Origin: Planctomycetota bacterium
GTDB taxonomy: Bacteria > Planctomycetota > UBA8108 > UBA1146
NCBI GenBank assembly: GCA_013911165.1
Contig: JACETR010000009.1
Coordinates: forward strand, 1-55,680
DNA length: 55,680 nt
Reading direction: 5' to 3'
Shown here one piece after another: positions 54,578 to 55,680 of this stretch (positions are counted from its first letter, which is position 1; the number at the start of each line of letters is the position of its first letter). The translations under genes and the position numbers were made by a program. The notes beneath the pieces were generated by a model. That model was given only the letters and a program-made list of their open reading frames with translations, was not told where the DNA came from and searched no databases.

Positions 54578-55680
54578 ATGACGATTCACATTTCTGTCCT
54601 GCTTTTGATCGCTCCATGGATCGGCTTGAACCCGAGCGGTGAACCGACGTACGTTGGAAGCCAGACCTGCATGGGATGCCACCAGCAGGAGCACTCCTCC
54701 TGGCTGACCTCCCACCACGCAAAGGCCATGCTCACCCCTGATGAAAAGGGTGCAGTGGCATCCTTCAAGGGACAGGAGGTCAAGGCCGCAGGGCTGATCT
54801 CCCGCTTCATCGAAATTGCCGGAGTCCCCCATGTCGAAGTGGAGGATTCGTCAGGAAAAATCCAAAAACCGGTGAAGTACTTTTTTGGAATCGAACCTTG
54901 CCAGCAAGTTCTGATTGAAGAGGAACCGGGCAAGCTTCAGAGCTACCCCATCGCCTGGTCCACTGGAAGTGGTGCAAAACCGGAGGGATGGTATCCCCTC
55001 TTTCCGGGTGAGAAGACTCCACCCGGAGATCCTCTTCACTGGACCGGCTCTCTGAACAACTGGAATCATATGTGTGCTGAGTGCCACTCTACGGGTGTCA
55101 GCAAAAACTATGATGCCAGCACACAGCAATTCAAGACACGCTATGAGGAGATCGATGTGGCGTGTGAAGCATGTCATGGGCCTGGCAGCCACCATCTTGA
55201 TTGGGCTCAATCGGTGAGAGGATTGTCGAAAGAAGACGATCAACCACCTCCCCCTCCAAACTTCGGCTTCTCGTTTTCTCTTTCCAGTGGCAAGCGACAA
55301 TGGGTGCGTGCAGAAGGAGAAAAGGTCGCCACTCGTAATCCTGAACTTCCCCACTCACTGGAGCAGGAAACCTGTGCCCGCTGTCACTCGCGGAGAACCG
55401 CTCTCGTGGATGGATCGATTCCGGGAAAAGCACTTTCCCAGACTCACCAACTGTCTCTTCTGGAGGAGGGTCTCTACCACGCCGACGGTCAGATTCTCGA
55501 CGAAGTGTATGTCCACGGGTCCTTCCTTCAGAGCCGCATGCACCAGAAGGGGGTCACCTGTACCGATTGCCATGACCCCCACTCCGGAGAGCTGTATTTG
55601 CAGGGAAACGCACTCTGCATCGGCTGCCATGAACCCGCCCGCTACGACAGTCTCTCGCACACCCACCACACAGCGGGTAC
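54578..55680 (+). CDS. Multihaem cytochrome c, 3' end outside window
   Basis: The frame runs from ATG 54578 to the right edge with no stop (367 codons). A short signal peptide (ISVLLLIAPWIGL) precedes six CxxCH motifs: CMGCH, CAECH, CEACH, CARCH, CTDCH, CIGCH. The blocks YVGSQTCMGCHQQEHSSWLT, EVDVACEACHGPG-like (EIDVACEACHGPGSHHLDW) and VTCTDCHDPHSGE match cytochrome c554-type exported proteins, often with C-terminal TPR repeats that would lie outside. Divergent from the acyl-CoA dehydrogenase. Likely periplasmic electron carrier. Confidence 0.9.
   Translation, partial: MTIHISVLLLIAPWIGLNPSGEPTYVGSQTCMGCHQQEHSSWLTSHHAKAMLTPDEKGAVASFKGQEVKAAGLISRFIEIAGVPHVEVEDSSGKIQKPVKYFFGIEPCQQVLIEEEPGKLQSYPIAWSTGSGAKPEGWYPLFPGEKTPPGDPLHWTGSLNNWNHMCAECHSTGVSKNYDASTQQFKTRYEEIDVACEACHGPGSHHLDWAQSVRGLSKEDDQPPPPPNFGFSFSLSSGKRQWVRAEGEKVATRNPELPHSLEQETCARCHSRRTALVDGSIPGKALSQTHQLSLLEEGLYHADGQILDEVYVHGSFLQSRMHQKGVTCTDCHDPHSGELYLQGNALCIGCHEPARYDSLSHTHHTAG

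Noticed and set aside
1..55680. CRISPR arrays, insertion sequences, prophage genes, rRNA
   Set aside because: No regularly spaced repeats, transposases, integrases, phage structural genes or rRNA-like stretches were seen.

Overview
The window reads as a chromosomal segment of a Planctomycetota-type bacterium with moderately high G+C. The lineage clues are a Tat-exported DUF1501 protein paired with a cytochrome/DUF1549/DUF1553 (PSD1-type) protein, a ThuA-like protein, large secreted proteins ending in dockerin-like calcium-binding repeats with a shared Cys-rich tail, a subtilase, secreted multihaem cytochromes, and many lineage-restricted membrane proteins. This placement is inference from gene content. 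I found no rRNA, tRNA, insertion sequence, prophage or CRISPR array. Two genes run off the edges: the subtilase at the left and a multihaem cytochrome at the right.

Layout. 1-8.5 kb: secreted and envelope proteins (subtilase, ThuA-like, YugP-like metallopeptidase, 858-residue dockerin protein, cupin), then a gene at 6836-8083 with an in-frame UGA followed by a SECIS-like hairpin, read here as a new exported thioredoxin-like selenoprotein. 8.7-18.7 kb: sodium/solute symporter, coiled-coil membrane protein, the DUF1501/PSD1 pair, an unknown membrane-anchored protein, and hemB. 18.8-22.7 kb: a likely light-response cluster. A MerR/B12-domain regulator and a class II photolyase form one operon; a SOUL haem-binding protein and a small membrane protein form the divergent one. 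22.7-25.1 kb: modABC. 25.3-29.1 kb: unknown membrane proteins, an SDR enzyme, rpmG and a nucleotide-sugar dehydratase.

29.2-34.0 kb: a pentahaem cytochrome carrying a dockerin tail, an unknown anchored protein, and the two E1 subunits of a 2-oxoacid dehydrogenase without E2/E3. 34.0-38.8 kb (minus strand): ugd, UDP-glucuronate decarboxylase, nadK and a sigma-54-type activator in a tight operon; the sugar enzymes together would make UDP-xylose. 38.9-45.1 kb: DEAD-box helicase, small membrane protein, a response regulator upstream of groES-groEL, and mgtE with a structured leader. 45.1-49.7 kb: a second sigma-54-type activator divergent from a 937-residue secreted protein. 49.8-55.7 kb: a small protein overlapping a group-2 sigma factor, an unusual hairpin at the start codon of apt, a TldD-like peptidase, an acyl-CoA dehydrogenase and the partial multihaem cytochrome.

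The most interesting item is the selenoprotein: a conventional gene caller would truncate or split it, and its C-T-U motif in an exported thioredoxin-like domain matches no family I can name. Next are the B12-type photoreceptor with its lower axial histidine replaced, the apt leader hairpin that hides its own ribosome site, and the structured mgtE leader.
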